Shown here: piece by piece, positions 60,457 to 64,000 of the stretch
Layout: every line of letters begins with the position of its first letter
How positions within the stretch are numbered: position 1 is the stretch's first letter
Source of the DNA: Paludisphaera borealis
GTDB lineage: Bacteria > Planctomycetota > Planctomycetia > Isosphaerales > Isosphaeraceae
Direction of reading: 5' to 3'
DNA length: 64,000 nt
Assembly (NCBI RefSeq): GCF_001956985.1
Contig: NZ_CP019082.1
Span: forward strand, 1,488,001-1,552,000
Notes under the pieces: model-generated
The model's database searches: none
The model's input: only the letters and a program-made list of their open reading frames with translations
What the model was told of the DNA's origin: nothing
Translations under genes and position numbers: made by a program

Positions 60457-61677
60457 TCAGCGGTCGAGCTCGGCGGCGATGATGCTCAGGCTCCCGAGGA
60501 TCGCCACCACGTCGGCGAGCATGTAACCCTTGATCAGATGAGGAAAGACCGAAAAATGGATGAACGACGGCGGCCGTGTGCGGACCCGCCAGCCGAATTC
60601 GCTGCCGTCGGCGATCAGGTAGTAGCCCAGCTCGCCGTTGGGGCTCTCGATCGCCGCGTAAACCTCGTCCACCGGCGTCTCGAAGCCCCGGTTCGGCATG
60701 ACCAGCTCGAAGTGCTGGATCAGCCCTTCCATGCTGTTGTAGGTCGTCAGCTTGTCGGGCAAGTTCAGCTTGTCGGCGATCGGCAGGTTCACCGGGCCGC
60801 CGGGGAGCTTCGCGAGCGCCTGTTCGAGGATGTGGTGGCTCTGCTGCATCTCTTCCATGCGGACCATGAACCGGGCCCAGCAGTCCCCCTCGGTGCAGTA
60901 GGGGACCTCGAAGTCCAGCTCGGGGTAGGCCAGGTAGGGGGCGTCCTTGCGGATGTCGAAGGTCACGCCGCTGCCCCTGGCGACCGGGCCGGTGCACGAG
61001 TAGGCGATCGCGTCGGCCTTGCTGAGGACGCCGACCCCCCGCATCCGGTCGAGGAAGATCCGGTTGCGGAACAGCAGCTTGCTCATGTCGGAGTAGACGG
61101 CCTGGAAGTTGTCCATGAACGTCCGAATCCGGCCCAGCACGCGGTCGTTGAAGTCGTAGAGGACTCCGCCGACCCGGGTGTAACCGGGGTGGAACCGGTA
61201 GCCCGACATCTCCTCATAGATGTCGTAGATCTGCTCGCGGAGGTTGAACGCGTAGAGGAACGCGGTGAACGCCCCGAGGTCGAGCGCCGCGGCCCCCGTG
61301 CAGAGCAGGTGGTCGGAGATCCGTGAGAGTTCGCCGATGATGACCCGGATGTATTGGCATCGCGGCGTCAGCTCGATCCCCATCAGCTTCTCGACCGTGT
61401 GGTGCCAGGCCACCTCGTTCATCGGCGGGCTGATGTAGTTCTTGCGGTCGGCGACCGTCACGTACTGGTTGAAGTTCAAGTGCTCGCCGAGCTTCTCGAA
61501 CCCCGAGTGCAGGTAGCCGATGTCGGGCGTCGCCTTGACGATCCGTTCGCCGTCGAGCTCGAGGATCAGCCGCAGCGTCGTGTGCGTGGCGGGGTGCTGG
61601 GGACCGAAATTGAGCGTCCAGGTCGCCTGCTTGGCTTCGGTTTCCAGTTCGGGCTCGTCGAGCAGGGATGCCGGCAT
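60457..61677 (-). CDS. nuoD: NADH-quinone oxidoreductase subunit D
   Basis: Quinone-site subunit related to [NiFe] hydrogenase large subunits. LNFGPQHPATHTTLRLILELDGERI has the quinone-binding His of the HPATH loop, followed by DIGYLHSGFEKLGEH and LTPRCQYIRVIIGELSRISDHLL. It ends with the family C-terminus (IAILGSLSIIAAELDR). 406 residues. It is separate from nuoC, unlike the fused CD of enterobacteria. Confidence 0.97.
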   Translation of the reverse strand: MPASLLDEPELETEAKQATWTLNFGPQHPATHTTLRLILELDGERIVKATPDIGYLHSGFEKLGEHLNFNQYVTVADRKNYISPPMNEVAWHHTVEKLMGIELTPRCQYIRVIIGELSRISDHLLCTGAAALDLGAFTAFLYAFNLREQIYDIYEEMSGYRFHPGYTRVGGVLYDFNDRVLGRIRTFMDNFQAVYSDMSKLLFRNRIFLDRMRGVGVLSKADAIAYSCTGPVARGSGVTFDIRKDAPYLAYPELDFEVPYCTEGDCWARFMVRMEEMQQSHHILEQALAKLPGGPVNLPIADKLNLPDKLTTYNSMEGLIQHFELVMPNRGFETPVDEVYAAIESPNGELGYYLIADGSEFGWRVRTRPPSFIHFSVFPHLIKGYMLADVVAILGSLSIIAAELDR

Positions 61678-61781
61678 TGCGTCTCTCGAGTCTTGGTCTT
61701 GGAAGGATCGTTCGTCGGATCACGAACGCGAGTGCAAGAAACCGCCGAGGATCGTCGCTTCAAGGGGCCGGGCCGCGGCGG

Positions 61782-62315
61782 TCAGGACTCGCCGCGGGTG
61801 AGCTTCGGGAAGTTGTGCCGTTCGCCCCGGCCTCGGAGCGGGTAGTCTTTCCGCAGCGGATAGGCGACGAACTCGTCGGGCATGAGAATCCGCCGCAGGT
61901 CGGGGTGTCCCGCGAACCGCACGCCGAACATGTCGAAGACTTCGCGCTCCATCCAGTCGGCGCCCGGCCAGAGCGGCACGGCCGACGGCAGCGTGGGATC
62001 GGGGTCGTCGACCCCCGCCTTGACGACGATCATCTCGGCCGTCTCAAGGTTGCGGAGCACGTAATGGACCTCGAACCGGCTCCGGGTCCGCCCCGGGTAG
62101 CCGAGGTAGTCGGCCCCGCCCAGCTCCGCCAGCAGGCCGAAGCCGCAACGCGTCTTGAGAGCGGTCAAGAGCTCGATCAATCGCGACGGGGGGACGAAGA
62201 GGCGGAGGTTGTCTCGGAACCTCGACTGGCTGAAGACCCCTTCGCCGAACACCGAGGACAGCGTCTTCAGGGTTTCGGCGTGCGGGTCGACGAAATTCGA
62301 CGTGGCGGTGCTCAT
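61782..62315 (-). CDS. nuoC: NADH-quinone oxidoreductase subunit C
   Basis: 30-kDa subunit of the peripheral arm. Family marks: GGADYLGYPGRTRSRFEVHYVLRNLETAEMIVVKAGV, then PLWPGADWMEREVFDMFGVRFAGHPDLRRILMPDEFVAYPLRKDYPLRGRGERHNF. 177 residues, standard. Confidence 0.96.
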   Translation of the reverse strand: MSTATSNFVDPHAETLKTLSSVFGEGVFSQSRFRDNLRLFVPPSRLIELLTALKTRCGFGLLAELGGADYLGYPGRTRSRFEVHYVLRNLETAEMIVVKAGVDDPDPTLPSAVPLWPGADWMEREVFDMFGVRFAGHPDLRRILMPDEFVAYPLRKDYPLRGRGERHNFPKLTRGES

Positions 62316-62382
62316 CGGGGCGCGGGGCTCCTCGAAGGATCAAGCGAACCGACGCGGGCGATGGCGTGCGTGGCTCGCGGGT

Positions 62383-63087
62383 TCATCGCGTCTCCTCGAC
62401 GCCCAGCTTGGCCGGTCCGCCGGGAATGCGGTAGCCGAACCGGTCTTCGTCGCCGCGCTCGGCGGCGATCCCGTCTCCGGCCGGCACGTTGCGTTTCTCG
62501 ATCAGGTAGCGTTCGCGATCGCGGAGTTCGGGCAGGCCCTCGTTGCCGAAGGTCGTGCCCCCCTTCTGCACCTTCTCCTGGATGTCGAGGATCGCTCGGA
62601 GGATCTGCTCGGGGCGAGGAGGACAGCCGGGGATGTAGACGTCGACCGGGATGAACCGGTCCACCCCCTGGACGACCGCGTAGGTGTCGAAGATCCCCCC
62701 GGTGCTGGCGCAGGCACCCATGCTGATGCACCACTTGGGCTCGGGCATTTGCAGCCAGATCCGCTGGAGCACCGGCATCATCTTCATCGCCACCCGGCCG
62801 GCGACGATCATCAGATCGCACTGGCGCGGGCTGAACCGCATGACCTCGGCGCCGAACCGGGCGATGTCGAACCGGCTGGCTCCGACCGCCATCAGCTCGA
62901 TGCCGCAACAGGCCGTGGCGAACGGCATCGGCCACAGGCTGTACTTGCGGCACCAGTTCACGACCGAATCGAGCGTCGTGACCTGGACGTTCTCCGGGAC
63001 TTCGAGGTGCTCGGACGGCGTGACGATCAGCCCCGACGTCGACGACGTCCTCCCCGCCGGAGAAGAGGCTCCCGAAGTTACCGCCAT
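62383..63087 (-). CDS. nuoB: NADH-quinone oxidoreductase subunit B (N2 cluster)
   Basis: Carries the terminal 4Fe-4S cluster N2 next to the quinone site. Ligands are in [13 protein letters not shown] (tandem Cys), GACASTGG and [12 protein letters not shown] start it at the ATG at 63087 (MAVTSGASS), 234 residues; it overlaps the end of nuoA by 10 bp. Both N- and C-termini are a little extended and hydrophilic. Confidence 0.96.
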   Translation of the reverse strand: MAVTSGASSPAGRTSSTSGLIVTPSEHLEVPENVQVTTLDSVVNWCRKYSLWPMPFATACCGIELMAVGASRFDIARFGAEVMRFSPRQCDLMIVAGRVAMKMMPVLQRIWLQMPEPKWCISMGACASTGGIFDTYAVVQGVDRFIPVDVYIPGCPPRPEQILRAILDIQEKVQKGGTTFGNEGLPELRDRERYLIEKRNVPAGDGIAAERGDEDRFGYRIPGGPAKLGVEETR

Positions 63088-63497
63088 TCGAACACTCCCT
63101 TTTTCCAGACGTACGCGAAGCCCGCGGTCAGGATCGCCACGAACACCATGATCTCCCAGAAGACGAGCATCCGGAAGACCGCCGGGATTCCCACGATCAG
63201 CGGGGCCGCCCCCGCCGCGGCGGGGATCGCCGCATCGGCGCTCCACTGGCCCACGGCCCAGGGATACAAGTAAAGCAACTCGACGTCGAACAGCAGGAAG
63301 ACGATCGCCACCAGGTAGAAGCGGACGTCGAACCGTTGCCGCGCGTCGCCGATCGGGTCCATCCCCGACTCATAGGGCATCTGCTTGACCCGGGTCGCCT
63401 TGCGGGGACCTAGAACCGCGCTCATGACCAGCATGCTCAGCCCGGTCCCGACCGCGATGATCAAGAACAGAAAAATCGGCGTGAAATCGGTGCTCAT
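63078..63497 (-). CDS. nuoA: NADH-quinone oxidoreductase subunit A
   Basis: First gene of the operon, a three-helix membrane subunit. Marks: [45 protein letters not shown], with the loop that links to the quinone site and the conserved Asp/Glu of helix 2. 139 residues with a somewhat enlarged loop ([15 protein letters not shown]) before the last helix. Preceded at 43 bp by a Rex-type palindrome. Confidence 0.95.
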   Translation of the reverse strand: MSTDFTPIFLFLIIAVGTGLSMLVMSAVLGPRKATRVKQMPYESGMDPIGDARQRFDVRFYLVAIVFLLFDVELLYLYPWAVGQWSADAAIPAAAGAAPLIVGIPAVFRMLVFWEIMVFVAILTAGFAYVWKKGVFEWR

Positions 63498-63813
63498 CGT
63501 CTCAACAACTCTCTCGACCGATTCGCTGGGACAACAACCTTGTGAAGTGTTTCACAAAGTCTTCCCAAAAAAAAAGACGGCACGGAAGCTGGCGGTGGCG
63601 ACCCGGGGGCGCGGTGGATGTTCCGTCGCGGGAGAGCCCGGGTGCAACGTGCTCAGAGTGTCACGTGCGAGGGCGTCGCGGCCGAGCCGTGACGCGATGA
63701 CAGGCCCCATTGTAGGGATTGATTCGCCAGCGTCAACGAGCTAGCGGTTTCCAGGCCTATTTCGGCGGCGGTGCGGGGGCGTTCCGGCTCGCCGCCGAGC
63801 GTCCCGGCGGCTC
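63498..63813. other. Upstream region of the nuo operon
   Basis: 316 bp between nuoA and the ORF end at 63814. It contains the Rex-type palindrome (63540-63557) and a run of nine A on the plus strand (63568-63576). No frame resembles protein. The operon promoter should be here; no clear -10 hexamer is visible by eye. Confidence 0.55.
63540..63557 (-). promoter_or_regulatory. Rex-type operator upstream of nuoA
   Basis: On the minus strand the sequence TTGTGAAACACTTCACAA is a perfect 7+7 palindrome with a 4-nt centre. It matches the known Rex operator consensus TTGTGAA-n4-TTCACAA. Rex is a repressor that senses the NADH/NAD+ ratio and is known to control nuo operons in actinobacteria. The site is 43 bp before the nuoA start codon, a repressor-type position. 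The rex gene is not in this window. Confidence 0.8.
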
Positions 63814-64000
63814 TCACGGCGTGATCGGAGGGGGAGCCGGCTTGGTTCGCGGCCGGCTCGGGGTTTGCGCCCCGGCGCTCTCGCTCTGGACGGCGCGATC
63901 GAGGATTTCGGACGGCTTGCGGCCGCGGCTTCCAGTCCCGGAAAGGCCTGGGATCGGCGGCGGCGCGGGAGTCGTGCTGCGTCTGCGCGAGCTTGGAGCG
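63814..64000 (-). CDS. C-terminal end of a proline-rich ORF, cut by window edge
   Basis: An open minus-strand frame enters from the right edge and stops with TGA at 63814-63816. The 61 visible residues are Pro, Ser and Arg-rich (STTPAPPPIPGLSG, GRKPSEILDRAVQSESAGAQ, ending RTKPAPPPITP). The disordered Pro-rich tail looks like the end of a longer exported or scaffold protein. Same strand as the nuo operon, 317 bp upstream of it. Coding status is moderate because GC-rich sequence opens many frames. Confidence 0.45.
   Translation of the reverse strand, partial: APSSRRRSTTPAPPPIPGLSGTGSRGRKPSEILDRAVQSESAGAQTPSRPRTKPAPPPITP

Noticed and set aside
1-64000. CRISPR arrays, insertion sequences, prophage or toxin-antitoxin loci
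   Set aside because: No regularly spaced direct repeats, cas genes, transposase, integrase or phage structural motifs were seen on either strand.

Overview
The window looks like the chromosome of a planctomycete, most likely Isosphaeraceae-like. It is GC-rich and carries planctomycete hallmark genes: a DUF1549/DUF1553 protein with a DUF1501 partner, a PVC-type heme-binding CxxCH dehydrogenase, formylglycine sulfatases, a giant Ser/Thr kinase-ATPase, and an ECF sigma/anti-sigma pair with a DUF1559-like C-terminus. I see no transposase, integrase or CRISPR array.

Layout. 1-8270: end of a patatin-like membrane protein, an orphan sugar-type ABC ATPase, then a PSD1-type gene, a Uma2 nuclease gene and a DUF1501 gene in a row. 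8271-15600: three secreted or exported proteins on the minus strand (aldo/keto reductase, an unrecognised 792-residue protein, the PVC heme protein), bracketed by two different inverted repeats. 15610-23852: two small-membrane/secreted unknowns, lysS, a LolCE/LolD-like ABC pair, a branched-chain aminotransferase, a universal stress protein and a Nudix hydrolase. 23999-30229: an RND pump fused in frame to its periplasmic adaptor, followed by a TolC-type outer-membrane channel. 30273-35443: a secreted sulfatase and a tightly overlapping operon of a 66-residue protein, a methyltransferase and a membrane sulfatase-like enzyme. 35459-39133: terminator, anti-sigma, ECF sigma, and a signal peptidase I with a zinc-ribbon and a large insertion.

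39261-42276 is a dense array of 23 tRNA genes, all on the minus strand, interrupted by one GNAT acetyltransferase gene. Many members are atypical. Nine lack U8, two have Leu anticodons on short-variable-arm bodies, one has an Asn anticodon on a long-variable-arm body, one Met-type gene has an exchanged T-loop pair, and the Ala gene lacks G3:U70. Directly upstream is a 38-codon ORF with a good ribosome binding site, closed by an intrinsic terminator whose U-tract ends 9 bp before the first tRNA. This leader-like arrangement is not in standard descriptions and is the most unusual thing here.

42729-47442: a VanZ-like protein and a 1436-residue kinase-ATPase regulator. 47697-63497: a complete 14-gene complex I operon (nuoA to nuoN, minus strand) with a perfect Rex-type operator 43 bp upstream of nuoA. 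The far right edge holds the end of a proline-rich minus-strand ORF.

Starts were moved from the longest frame where a ribosome binding site, overlap or family length supported it; each entry says so. Family assignments come from motif recognition by eye, not from searches.
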